From Saccharomyces mikatae IFO 1815 (taxonomy: Eukaryota > Ascomycota > Saccharomycetes > Saccharomycetales > Saccharomycetaceae): a stretch of DNA of 64,000 nt. Shown here piece by piece: positions 35,101 to 42,685 of this stretch (positions are counted from its first letter, which is position 1; each line of letters begins with the position of its first letter). A program made the translations under genes and the position numbers. Location: assembly GCF_947241705.1 (NCBI RefSeq), contig NC_079267.1, positions 1,040,772-1,104,771 of the forward strand, written 5' to 3'. The notes below the pieces were generated by a model that searched no databases, had not been told where the DNA came from, and saw nothing but the letters and a program-made list of their open reading frames with translations.

Positions 35101-37048
35101 TGCCATTTTCAAATTTCTCTACTATGCCAATCTGTCCAACGAATTTGCGTCCCTAGCAAGCGGTAAGGGTCTAAGAGAATTCGAGGATGCAATAAAACAA
35201 AGAGAAATGACTGAGGATACAACGAGCTTAGAAGCAATACCAGAAGGAGGGGGTAAAAAAAACATTGGTAAACAATTTAGTAGTTGCGATGACACAGAGT
35301 TCTCCACTGAAAATCTTTTGAAGATCTTTGAAAAGAACATAACACAATTATCTTGTGAAATCGAACACAAGATACATCACGAGTTTTTTGTTCAGTTTAT
35401 AACTCCACAGATTCAGCTGACATCTCTTGAAAACCCTGAAGTTTGTGTCTTAGTTTCTTCGCCCTTTCTCATGTTGAAGACATTAGAGTTCGATGCAAAT
35501 ACAACTAGTAACACGTACATGAAAGATATATTTTTGAGAAGATATGGTATTTTATTTGAAAATGCTAACGCTTTTCTATTTAACAAGAAGGATTACAAAG
35601 AGTTCTTTGAACTCTACTTTGGCTCCAGCTCTTATGGCCAACATAAAGGAGAGCAGTGGCCACCATGGCTGGGTTTAGAATTAGGATTTGAGCCTTCTGC
35701 TTTAGCAAAGAAAGCAGTGGTTAAAAATATTTCTGTTCTATTGCATCATCAGAAGTTGTCACAATTTTCTGCAAGGTATGACTCTTTAAAAGATAAAATA
35801 GAAGACAATATATGTGGATACGTTCCTCAAATTAATGTAGAACTTAATTCCCAAGAGTATCTAACTTTTACAAAGATGGTCCTTAAATTGTTTCTGTATG
35901 TTGAACCCGAAGATGAAGAACTGAAAAAGTATATTGAAAAGCTGATAATTGGTTATGACATCTATGACACGGCTCAAACTAAGAAGTTAATACGTGATTT
36001 GCACAACAGCGAACAAATACTGGCTGTGGTTGAAAAGGAGCTCTTATTTAAAAGAGGTTTACTAGACGAAGTCAGCAAGCTTGACTTATCAAATATTCAC
36101 AACGAACGGATGCATCAATTGTTAAGGTTATATATTCTAATGAAAATCTTTACTTCAAATGGGAACAATTACATCAATCGAACACTAGTGTGGAGTATCA
36201 AAGTTAATGAAACTATCTTACATTTACTAGAGGAGAATGACAAACCATTTTTGGACATTGCCGTTGCAAAGTTAAACTTTAACAGGGTACAATATGCAAT
36301 GGGACTAAGAAAGAACATTGTAACTGTTAAAATGATGCAAATGTTCGATTTGGGGAAGAATATTAACTACCATTGTTTATTGGGGCCTTTGATACCCAGT
36401 GGAAGTAATACAGTTAATATGGTAAGTGAAGATCCATTGGTGCAAATAAGTTGGGATGTTGATAAACCTGTAGGTGGTATCAAAGTTATTAAGAATGTTG
36501 AGACTACATTGTCGGGGTTAACGGTGAAATTAGAAGAGGAAAGACTAAATAGGTTATTTGAATGGTTGTCATTAAAGGAGTTAATGTATGATGGGAATGG
36601 AAATGATGACGATGGAGCTTCCAGTATTTTTGATATGATATCATCTGAATCAGAAGAAGGAAAATTTGAGTTTTCAGAAGATATAAGTCCAGATTTTAAT
36701 GAGATGCTGAAAAGATCAAGTGATTATATGATCGTTGAAGATATGAAATTGAACAGCTTCAAACTTTGCATCAGCTATAAGGGCAAAGGCAAGATGAGGT
36801 TGGCTAATGTGACTAACTTTGTGTTCAATTTCCCGACTTTAAGATTAGCCAACCAAACTTTGAGAGTTACGGATCTGTTGCTTGCCTTGAAGAAAGTGTT
36901 GATCAAAGTTCTGATAAAACATACTGGGAGGTTTATCGGTAATAAATTGAAAAGAAGTTCTAAAGAGGATAAAATGGCCGACGATACTGCACCACTGAAG
37001 CAACTTACAACCTATAATTCCTACACGGAGCCCGAAGAACTTCGTTAA
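29165..37048 (+). CDS. FMP27: FMP27/HOB1, giant bridge-like lipid-transfer protein
   Basis: 2,627 codons in one uninterrupted frame (2,628 in S. cerevisiae). An N-terminal hydrophobic span (about residues 5-25, LCKWLIFAVTLLWSCKI) anchors it in the ER. The remainder is a repeating beta-groove architecture typical of RBG or bridge-like lipid-transfer proteins (Vps13/Csf1/Hobbit group), with a C-terminal region rich in charged residues. Known role: the yeast Hobbit homologue, found at ER-plasma membrane and ER-mitochondria contacts and expected to move phospholipids. The old FMP name reflects detection in mitochondrial fractions. The intact 7.9-kb frame shows strong purifying selection. Confidence 0.95.
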   Translation: MFGINIFLCKWLIFAVTLLWSCKILIRKVWGVNITWINLFKLEICGFSLEDGSIKIKSVRFALRERKLLIKGLRIVSSQTIHTNDFNEELPNDKEGALPETSRNFGYFFTSRIPSFIQYWLNGIAIILEDTEIVNNDITIEKFGFFVSINKSKRAKSLRFDSFLRKLLWNDQIIIADAIFIVNTNLLIGDILNSLKDDLQFDLDLKLGDLNVPMNLLNLFLNKENIDIMSNKKLLQRVMDTTKANQELQDKDIAKMKCTLIHTMGKFVDRIKPLKELNITVDKLQIKDFPLTNHPELIGMNKYVSYNILVSNINFNTIRFRNEMPGYTLIFEERDSPFKFSIIMARFNIYLNLNRKHQKYTKQLKIIEIPNVSIFGETNLFSQKFHYSDNLEAMKLENAIFNIKGNISSLTIDMDPVNISFIKCFLSNIKVFTSSCPKNKVLKENSHVKFLTRRRVLFDYFKCFLPLINMKFTLDDPKFVINDKDNLIIGRFSVFMISHRSKRYTLGNHLMEEKQRTEQIFYESDWNVELLDMKLQHIIKHQKYDHTILRVDSIAIEENLHLLPDILCSADVDIDTLVLDLSELPTMVMLSELVHNLDSQLANVEENYFKEFYEKFASNLQNMKVECSNMAKCLKQKDILPSDFLFQQLPDFFDYIKINIRDISSTLGARSVFMPRDVFSSVDSQSSKDLVDGKLRKYCNTVEKFQIAFFGDKTQWHNKIGSNHAAMVKSGQLKGFNKVSAQNYNHKRSIADLDDISSSDATEVSHIWSINLLINDVTTSIIGETSELSEILSTKAVSKVSNLSIKLFPDSEPFSSNESDSKIILQINHSRGTSVMSLMTIFLAVSGIHTLNQIFGHCIHQKMRQSRTKQYFIALSESKRKSCLKSIKWGQLKELVEVNFSSEYMSQIIVLPNGLRTKFEPTSTFINMKNFNVISITGQYFRMMVESPTQPNFWERMACIDRFKVMVNIDSLKKQTENLHSIKHWEESQPAVTLENESWHFSIPHHFEMFKIIDSIPTLYKSVKQMLHSLRTSKSDLIIFPHKVETPLSLPKIKLKSKRWLFSISDDPLEAELNTIFQIALQEQRERIAKIQEFNEHVSDSLIKGQKNVKEVKDDFETIDNVILKHRTGLWANNGKKNLRKSATDSEIPLTATPFNIDKKGNFQSQLPQFISPEIENAYNTLLENFSDSWIRRVKEYKVKERREFEKNFSFLWGFIDYNKLPKDINKKVLPFSTNPFLMNLIIENIDIDMVKPFCGIKNIPSFIHDVGKGVPKNTEYSIMIPMHLDAKFSEVRWHLRDYPLPFVCIPPLSSTQSKETIATRIYGDLMITEDMLQSEKELRTLFVPLIPSVTVENTDKYYSLFVPRTMTSAKIFTDLNFEINSKHTTRVTWGGSYQPAIQQTMQCLDNFSKPPLDPSIKLGFWDKTRYLFHGKINIVWKEKGKFEISLKGAKSPYMLGGESAGFIVGFDGDVNLRCNEGNDPKRFLSCSADKIHFSIPNYFAKPLLVWSRPSTSTMFIPNQDDTNLQRYASFYYLLNTTSSKNEKADKETMRKSFIEKTGIKLSGGMTLDMGILFERLGPSLNERTFESKKHYLTRLCNPIYVQDRSKHDSYTGFRSDFIHMSFGLSSNSNSAYNAMQLSPNGFKAFFIWWKSFSGNFPVRRGPLFGLQSISPKFGEHLYTISYHADVSPLFINYMYHNADANQILRKNYLETAEFVGLKAKSSHFVMDLHQRKEVLTEYQAGLNVRRRVMKLKFLAGDVVCQDVDIRTVSGEFRKLNYVEEREDSEYDIFDNDMSWLDITDFQDAFFINPENYLPKIKIMPFAFSPQFAYQKRASYGDKYQVDPKTCKPIMPFDNRVSHECTLGHNVSLRTDLVEKRVTVLKKFRERLKEDIEKSGTTDFSEESLKELLSKANFSVKNTELLLEDFQKIFEQHETEQTEHPFHFDSLNLLKSTKRTMKQFENRFFIFNVLLKWNEDARSAIFKFLYYANLSNEFASLASGKGLREFEDAIKQREMTEDTTSLEAIPEGGGKKNIGKQFSSCDDTEFSTENLLKIFEKNITQLSCEIEHKIHHEFFVQFITPQIQLTSLENPEVCVLVSSPFLMLKTLEFDANTTSNTYMKDIFLRRYGILFENANAFLFNKKDYKEFFELYFGSSSYGQHKGEQWPPWLGLELGFEPSALAKKAVVKNISVLLHHQKLSQFSARYDSLKDKIEDNICGYVPQINVELNSQEYLTFTKMVLKLFLYVEPEDEELKKYIEKLIIGYDIYDTAQTKKLIRDLHNSEQILAVVEKELLFKRGLLDEVSKLDLSNIHNERMHQLLRLYILMKIFTSNGNNYINRTLVWSIKVNETILHLLEENDKPFLDIAVAKLNFNRVQYAMGLRKNIVTVKMMQMFDLGKNINYHCLLGPLIPSGSNTVNMVSEDPLVQISWDVDKPVGGIKVIKNVETTLSGLTVKLEEERLNRLFEWLSLKELMYDGNGNDDDGASSIFDMISSESEEGKFEFSEDISPDFNEMLKRSSDYMIVEDMKLNSFKLCISYKGKGKMRLANVTNFVFNFPTLRLANQTLRVTDLLLALKKVLIKVLIKHTGRFIGNKLKRSSKEDKMADDTAPLKQLTTYNSYTEPEELR

Positions 37049-37227
37049 AAAACATTCATAATAATATAAAATTTTCTATTGTATAGTATTTCTCATTCCG
37101 GGAAATGGAGTCTCTCATCTTCTAGCTTAGATTTGGCTACTAGAAAGTGTTGATTAAATCGATACTATATTGAATTCAATCAATCAATCCAAATCATTCC
37201 TATTAGTAAATGACTGCAGCTAAAAAA

Positions 37228-37301
37228 TGGTCTCTAGCGGGATCGAACCGCTGATCCCCGCGTTATTAGCACGGTGCCTTAACCAACTGGGCCAAGAGAC
37301 C
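37228..37301 (-). tRNA. tI(AAU): tRNA-Ile (anticodon AAU)
   Basis: On the minus strand the 74-nt sequence folds as a complete cloverleaf. The acceptor stem is GGTCTCT/AGAGACC with discriminator A, the anticodon loop is CTAATAA (anticodon complement at 37265-37267), and the T arm contains GGTTCGATCCC, which is also the B box. There is no intron. CCA is not encoded, as usual in eukaryotes. It corresponds to the tI(AAU) gene between FMP27 and PDP3 in S. cerevisiae. Its upstream side (increasing coordinates) carries nested Ty LTRs, as expected from Pol III-targeted integration. Confidence 0.97.
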
Positions 37302-37331
37302 AATTAAATTACGGTTTGATTGAACGTAACA

Positions 37332-37389
37332 GATTAGGAATCCATAAAAGGGAATCTGCAATTCTACACAATTCTATAAACATTATTAT
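37332..37389 (-). mobile_element. Ty1/Ty2-type delta LTR, left fragment (split by later insertion)
   Basis: Matches the reverse complement of the internal part of a delta LTR (AGGAATCCATAAAAGGGAAT, then the ATTATTAT run). The 3' end of the LTR (about 110 bp) is missing on the left. It is continuous in logic with 38105-38287: removing the inserted array and one ATTAT copy rejoins the delta. Confidence 0.85.
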
Positions 37390-37724
37390 TGTTGGTGTTG
37401 GAATAAGTGATTACTACTATACACCTATTCGTATAAATTGGATTAAGTTATTGCAACTATACGTCTTCGTATAAATTGAAGTAGAAAAATTCTAATAATA
37501 GAATTTACTGCAGTAATGAGATAAAGATCTATTAATTGATCAGAACTTATTATATAAGAAGATGAGTTATCATCAAATTCTTATCATTAACACTCTGATT
37601 TATGTCTGAACCTTTTGGTTTAATATAACTAATCAGCGTGTGTTTTATATACCTCTCTTATATAGATTAAGAAGGAACGACTATTCTTAATTATTACAAC
37701 TTACTAAACTACTAATTATCAACA
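37390..37724 (+). mobile_element. Ty4/Tsu4-like LTR, copy 1 of a tandem pair
   Basis: Starts TGTTGG-TGTTGGAATAAG (the terminal hexamer is doubled) and ends TATCAACA. The last about 90 bp (GCGTGTGTTTTATATACCTC then TCTTATATAG) closely resemble the 3' end of the Ty4 tau LTR, while the 5' part is different. This suggests a tau-related family such as Tsu4, which I cannot confirm. It is preceded by ATTAT (37385-37389), repeated after copy 2, so the pair shares one target-site duplication. Confidence 0.8.
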
Positions 37725-38104
37725 GTTGGAATAAGTGATTACCACTATACATTTATTCATATAAATTGTTGTAGTTGATGACGAACATTCTTTAACATGA
37801 TACTAATGATGTTGAGTAAATTAATACTAACATTCTTATGGTGATACCAATTTAAATGGAGTAGGGAAATTCTAATTATAGAATTTCCTGCACTAATAAG
37901 ATAAAGATCTATTAATCGTCCAGAACTTAGTATATAAGAAGATGAGTTATCACTAAATTCTTATCATCAACACTCTGATTTATGCCTGAACCTTTTGGTT
38001 TAATATAACCAATCAGCGTGTGTTTTATATACCTCTCTTATATAGATTAAGAAGGAACGACTATTCTTAATTATTACAACTTACTAAACTACTAATTATC
38101 AACA
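37725..38104 (+). mobile_element. Ty4/Tsu4-like LTR, copy 2 of a tandem pair
   Basis: Begins GTTGGAATAAG directly after the CAACA end of copy 1 (the initial T is missing) and ends CAACA at 38104, followed by the ATTAT duplication (38105-38109). It is about 45 bp longer than copy 1 and differs in the U3-like first half, but is almost identical to it over the last 200 bp. No internal gag-pol sequence lies between the copies. Confidence 0.8.
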
Positions 38105-38287
38105 ATTATCATCGTTTTATATGTTGTTATTCATTTATCCTATTACATTATCAATCCTTGCGTTTCAGTTTCCACTAATTTAGATAAATATTTCTCATCA
38201 TTTGCGTCATCTTCTAACACCGTATATGATAATATACTAGTAGTATGACTACTAGTTAGTAGATGATAGTTGACTTATATTACAACA
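38105..38287 (-). mobile_element. Ty1/Ty2-type delta LTR, right fragment
   Basis: Reverse complement of the 5' half of a delta LTR, including the ATATACGGTGTTAGAAGATG region and ending at TTACAACA. Together with 37332-37389 it forms one delta inserted upstream of the tRNA-Ile gene and later hit by the Ty4-like element. Confidence 0.85.
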
Positions 38288-38984
38288 TGTATGAATGCAA
38301 AGAGCTCAAGAAAGTTATGCTCTTTCACAGTAATTTTTCGAAGAATACTACTAAGAAAAAGAAAAACCGTTGCATCTTACAGAATACGCAGCGAAATGAA
38401 CTATTTGGAACATTTTTCAAACTTTAAATCCCCATTGGTCGCCTTGAATAATGATCTTCCTTGGGCTACCCTGTGATGGAGAGGGTCCAATGACTTTGCA
38501 GTGAGGGCATAGTATAAATGGCCGCATATTCTTTTCAGATCACATAATTTGATATAGCACAGAAAAGACACTACTTTTCCGTTTATTCATAGCATTATGA
38601 TGTTCCTAATTGACCGTTATAAGAAACGTGTTCTGGCGGGTAATATTTTCTTTTGTTTTCTTTTTTTTTTTTTGATTTTCTAGAATGATGAATAGTAAAT
38701 AAGCAAAAGTTGCTCTTGCTGCAGAAAACCCATCAAAGGGGCACAGGCATCAATAAACATTTCATCAAGCGCTGCAGAGAAATTTGGTCATATCTATTTT
38801 TCTCTCAGATTTGTGTGTTTGCATACTTTTGAGCTGATTACTTATAAGCTTTTATTGAAAATTTCCCAAGCAATCCATTAGGACCTACAGTCATTCTTTG
38901 CCCTCCCTGGCTTTTTTTTCCTTTGATTTTTTGACTTCTGTTTCTTTTGTGATATTAGCTATCCCTCGTTTGGTCTGCAAGTTT
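38288..38984. other. PDP3 upstream region
   Basis: 697 bp from the delta edge to the PDP3 ATG. A Reb1 core (CGGGTAA, 38637-38643) is followed by a long poly-T run (38656-38674), a typical nucleosome-depleted promoter pattern. A 68-codon ORF (38270-38476) overlaps the delta end and is not credible. Confidence 0.6.
38637..38643 (-). promoter_or_regulatory. Reb1-type site and poly-T, PDP3 promoter
   Basis: CGGGTAA is the reverse complement of the Reb1 core TTACCCG. It lies about 340 bp before the PDP3 ATG and directly upstream of a near-pure T tract. Combination and position suggest a general regulatory factor defining the promoter nucleosome-free region. Confidence 0.5.
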
Positions 38985-39899
38985 ATGACAAAAGATATCA
39001 GAACGGGCGATTTAGTGTTATGCAAAGTTGGCTCGTTTCCACCTTGGCCAGCTGTAGTATTTCCACAACGATTGCTTCGAAACGATGTATATAGAAAGAG
39101 AAAATCCAATTGTGTTGCTGTTTGTTTTTTCAACGATCCAACTTATTACTGGGAGCAACCAAGCAGACTAAAAAATCTGGACCAGGATACCATTCGAAAT
39201 TTTATTTCAGAACATGGTAAGAATGCAAATCAAAGGGAACTTGTTAATGCATACAAGGAAGCGAAAATTTTTGATGATTTCAACGTATTTTTGCAAGAAA
39301 AATTTGAGGAAGAAAACAGATTAAAGGATTTGAAGGCATTTGAGAGGAGTGAAGGTTGTAAAATCGTTGCTGGAGAAGATCCCTTTATAGGTCGAACAAA
39401 AGTAGTAAATAAGAAAAAGAAAGCTTCTACACCTCTTGAAGATGGTCCAGCCGATGCTTCACTGTCTAACGAGGAAGAAAAGAAACCGAACATCAAAGCG
39501 GCCAAAAAAAAGAGACCTACGGCTAATTCAGAAGTGAAATTAAACACTGTTAATAAGAAGAAAGTTAAACTAGACTATTCCAGAAGAATAGAGATTTCGC
39601 AACTATTTCGCCGTAGAATTCAAAGAAACCTAATTCAAAGGGAAACACCTCCAACTGAGGATGATATCAAAGAAACACATGAATTGTTGAATAGAATTTA
39701 TGAGAACACTGATATCAAGAAAACTTTTTTTGATTTAGATGCCCTCCGTGAGAGTAAGTTACACAAGCTACTGAAAGCAATTGTTAATGATCCTAACTTA
39801 GGAGAATTTCACCCACTTTGTAAAGAAATCTTGTTATCCTGGGCAGACCTAATCTCGGAGCTGAAAAAAGAAAAATCCCAAAAACTACCCACACCCTGA
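38985..39899 (+). CDS. PDP3: PDP3, PWWP-domain subunit of NuA3b
   Basis: 304 codons from the ATG at 38985 (MTKDIRTGDLVLCKVG), the exact S. cerevisiae length; the frame is open further upstream from a TTG but without an ATG. The PWWP domain spans about residues 5-70 (VGSFPPWPAVVFPQR). A Lys-rich basic linker (about 130-185) and a helical C-terminal domain (about 190-304) follow. Known role: reads H3K36me3 and recruits the NuA3b histone acetyltransferase to coding regions. The linker is the diverged part. Confidence 0.95.
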   Translation: MTKDIRTGDLVLCKVGSFPPWPAVVFPQRLLRNDVYRKRKSNCVAVCFFNDPTYYWEQPSRLKNLDQDTIRNFISEHGKNANQRELVNAYKEAKIFDDFNVFLQEKFEEENRLKDLKAFERSEGCKIVAGEDPFIGRTKVVNKKKKASTPLEDGPADASLSNEEEKKPNIKAAKKKRPTANSEVKLNTVNKKKVKLDYSRRIEISQLFRRRIQRNLIQRETPPTEDDIKETHELLNRIYENTDIKKTFFDLDALRESKLHKLLKAIVNDPNLGEFHPLCKEILLSWADLISELKKEKSQKLPTP

Positions 39900-40417
39900 T
39901 CATGACCCTTATTGATTCGGTTTCAATAGGTCAGGATTTGAATAACCATATTCGTTTCATTTCACTTAGACATTATCTCATTGTCTTTTTTTGTTTGCTT
40001 TTTCTTTTTCACTGAATGTAATTAAGTTAAAGTAATAATCCCATTCAAAAAAAATTGTATTAGTAAATCATACGCGTAATTGTCAACAGGATATCATGTG
40101 GATCTATACAATGTATCAAAGTTGATATCGACGATCAGCATCGAGACAGATATCTGAGAGTGCACAGTTAGATACAGTCCAGTTAATTCCAACGTTAACA
40201 CGCATCTAGATAGATACCTAAATATAAATAAATATTGTCTAGAAGTTTAAAATCGATATTCCTTCTTGAAATGAAGTATAGGAAATACGAGGTCCAGAGT
40301 GCGAAATTAGGGCTACAAGCGTTTGCTTTGAAAAATGTATAACTAATGCGTCAAAATTGTAGGATATTCACTAAAGGAAGGAAAACCTTGTGGAAATAGC
40401 CTACCAAAGACTTTGAT
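39900..40417. other. PDP3-YLR456W intergenic region
   Basis: 518 bp between tandem plus-strand genes, AT-rich. No RNA gene, LTR or clear factor site seen. Confidence 0.55.
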
Positions 40418-41032
40418 ATGAAACTTAAAGGGCAGATACCAAGGGACCTGTTACGTTTGATAAGAAGCTCCAAATATGTTCATGTAGCGACATGCTCATT
40501 GGATTATATACCATCAGTTTCATTAATGCATTATATTTTCGTTTCATCCACAGAGAGCTTCCACAAGCATGAGCACAATAATAGTACTGATAATAATGAC
40601 TATATTATATTCACAGTGTTCGAAAAGTCTGTAACTTATAGTAATGTTGCAGGCAATCCAAACGTTGCATTATTATTCCACGATTGGATCACTGCTAAAA
40701 ATTTGACTCTTCGAAAAAAAAGTGTACATGAGGACGGTTGTCCATCTTTTCAGTCAGAATCTACAAAATTAAATGATTTTTTGCGAGATTTGAATCAGAG
40801 TGAATTGAATCAGGTGAGCGCTACCGTTAATGGTATTGCCGATATTGTCAATCCAGAAAGTGAAGAATCTACGTATTATAGGCGGTTATTGCTAACAGCG
40901 AATCCAGACGCAGATATTTTCATACTAGGAGAAGATACAGCCATAATAAAGGTTAGGATTCAAAAAATCAAAGTCTCTGATATGAAAAATAATACTTCTA
41001 TTTATGGTCAAACAATGACGCAACCGGTTTAA
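40418..41032 (+). CDS. YLR456W orthologue, flavin-binding PNPOx-like protein
   Basis: 204 codons, the S. cerevisiae length. It resembles the split-barrel FMN-binding family of pyridoxamine 5'-phosphate oxidase: an N-terminal LLRLIRSSKYVHVATCSLDYIPSVSLM strand region, a VFEKSVTYSNVAGNPNVALLF core, and a C-terminal strand ending in IKVSDM. Established knowledge: the yeast protein and its paralogue YPR172W are uncharacterised, and a pyridoxal-phosphate role is by similarity only. The gene converges on NBP1, with only 122 bp between stops. Confidence 0.9.
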   Translation: MKLKGQIPRDLLRLIRSSKYVHVATCSLDYIPSVSLMHYIFVSSTESFHKHEHNNSTDNNDYIIFTVFEKSVTYSNVAGNPNVALLFHDWITAKNLTLRKKSVHEDGCPSFQSESTKLNDFLRDLNQSELNQVSATVNGIADIVNPESEESTYYRRLLLTANPDADIFILGEDTAIIKVRIQKIKVSDMKNNTSIYGQTMTQPV

Positions 41033-41154
41033 CGGATATATGTGAAAAGTATGTGTACTTTAACAAGTATATAAAACATCTATAGGAACAACAGTGGGCA
41101 TTACCCCCAAGCCCGGCGCACATGCGTCAAGGAAACTTTGATTTCATAGAAAAA

Positions 41155-42114
41155 TCAAGATAAATAACTCGAAAAATCTACTGAGATTGGAGAAAGTGTT
41201 TCATCTGCTTTTTCAGTTTCTCTTGAACGATGTGGTGGGGTTGGACAAGTAGAAGATACATGCTCTTCTAGCGGCGGTATCTCTGGTATCTTTGCATTTC
41301 GATTATATATTTTCATGGGGCTTGAAGTGAATAATGAGTTTGTTCTTCTTATCGGAGATGGTGAAAGGTCAATTTTTAGGGGTGTAATCTCTTCATTTTT
41401 CCTAGCTAGATTCGACATGGTCCTTCTAGTTTTTGTATAGGACGGATCAATATTCGAGGAATCCAATAAATCCTCCAAGATTCTATATTTTTCATTCGAG
41501 TAATTCAATGCTTCTTGTAATGATTGCAGCTTGCTTTCCAAGGATTTTATTTTCTCATCTCTTTTCTTGATTTGTCGCTGTAAAAGGATTTCCCTATCTA
41601 GATATAATGATTTACTTCCATCTTTCCCGATAAGCACATCAGAACTCCCATTTCTTAATTCGCTAATTCGTTGCTTATTATACTTCAATTCCGATATCTT
41701 TCTCTTGAAGGCGTCACTCCTTAGAATCCTCGATTTGGCCATATTTGCATCCATATATGAAGGCCTTTTTTGACATGGCTTTTTCAGAATTATAGTCATG
41801 TCGCCACAAATACTTTGCATCTTGTTCATATTTTCATTATCGTTAGAAAAAACATCTCTGATTGTCTGAAATATCCTTTTCAGTCTTCGTCTAAATGTCT
41901 TGCCTGTACCTCTACTAAGTTGTTCTTGAGGTCTCCTATCTGGCACCTTTCTTGGTCTCTTTAATGCACTTTTCCCCGTAACACGTAAGAGCTTTCGCCT
42001 ATTTCTTAAAGTGGATCTTCTTCTTACTTCATCGAGGGATCCGTATTCCCTCTTCCTGCCATCATTTCGTACCCCAAAAAAATCTTTCCATAGTCCTTGA
42101 ACAGATTTTAGCAT
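41155..42114 (-). CDS. NBP1: NBP1, spindle pole body duplication protein
   Basis: 319 codons from the ATG at 42114 (MLKSVQGLWKDFFGV), the exact S. cerevisiae length and start. The frame is open back to 42315, but only from a GTG, so I do not use it. The N-terminal 20 residues form the amphipathic helix known to target Nbp1 to the inner nuclear membrane. A basic region follows (about 25-100), then a coiled-coil at about 176-222 (QRQIKKRDEKIKSLESKLQS), and a Ser/Pro-rich tail with likely CDK sites. Known role: with Ndc1 and Mps2-Bbp1 it inserts the new spindle pole body into the nuclear envelope. A dubious overlapping ORF is annotated on the other strand in S. cerevisiae. Confidence 0.94.
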   Translation of the reverse strand: MLKSVQGLWKDFFGVRNDGRKREYGSLDEVRRRSTLRNRRKLLRVTGKSALKRPRKVPDRRPQEQLSRGTGKTFRRRLKRIFQTIRDVFSNDNENMNKMQSICGDMTIILKKPCQKRPSYMDANMAKSRILRSDAFKRKISELKYNKQRISELRNGSSDVLIGKDGSKSLYLDREILLQRQIKKRDEKIKSLESKLQSLQEALNYSNEKYRILEDLLDSSNIDPSYTKTRRTMSNLARKNEEITPLKIDLSPSPIRRTNSLFTSSPMKIYNRNAKIPEIPPLEEHVSSTCPTPPHRSRETEKADETLSPISVDFSSYLS

Positions 42115-42685
42115 ACTAGCAGTGCCTATCGTTACACTTTTTCCTTTAATGTGATGTACCTCTATGTGTACTAATGTTTTCATTATTGTTGATACGCGCA
42201 TCATTTCTATATTATAACACGCGTCACGCATTGTGCTACAATGTCCTAAAATGAAGGAATAAAAGGTCTTAACATACGTGAAGAGTATATTATAAACTGA
42301 CTTAGAGGAAATCACTGTTAACTATAAGATGATACTAACAGAAGAAGAGAAGCTGGCCTGAATCTTGATCCCTTGTCTTTATTTAATGAGTTTTCGGATG
42401 TATCCGTATGATGCTACGTCGCTAATCCAAATCCCAAGCTCTTGTTAAGTACCATTGTCTCTACTATTGCTACCAGGAGTATTTTATCGCACATAATATT
42501 CTTAAATAAGGTATGTGTGTCCTTCTTGAGGACGCCCTTTTAAAGATAATACGTTGTTTCTGCCGGGTAAAGATGTGTGTTATTAGCTGAAATGATCTTT
42601 GTTTTAAAAGTAACTGGATTCATAGCAGCAATTCAAACTATATACATGACCTAATCTGAAAAAGTCACCAAAAGCGAGAGCTATC
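42115..42685. other. NBP1-GAB1 divergent promoter region
   Basis: 571 bp between divergent starts. A Reb1 core lies at 42564-42570. The sequence just upstream of the NBP1 ATG is open in frame but lacks a start. Nothing else identified. Confidence 0.55.
42564..42570 (-). promoter_or_regulatory. Reb1-type site upstream of GAB1
   Basis: CGGGTAA (TTACCCG on the minus strand), 116 bp upstream of the GAB1 ATG, in the divergent promoter with NBP1. Position is typical for Reb1 at the edge of a nucleosome-free region. Sequence match only. Confidence 0.5.

Noticed and set aside
42115-42315. 67-codon N-terminal extension of NBP1
   Set aside because: Begins at GTG. The conserved ATG at 42114 gives the exact family length.
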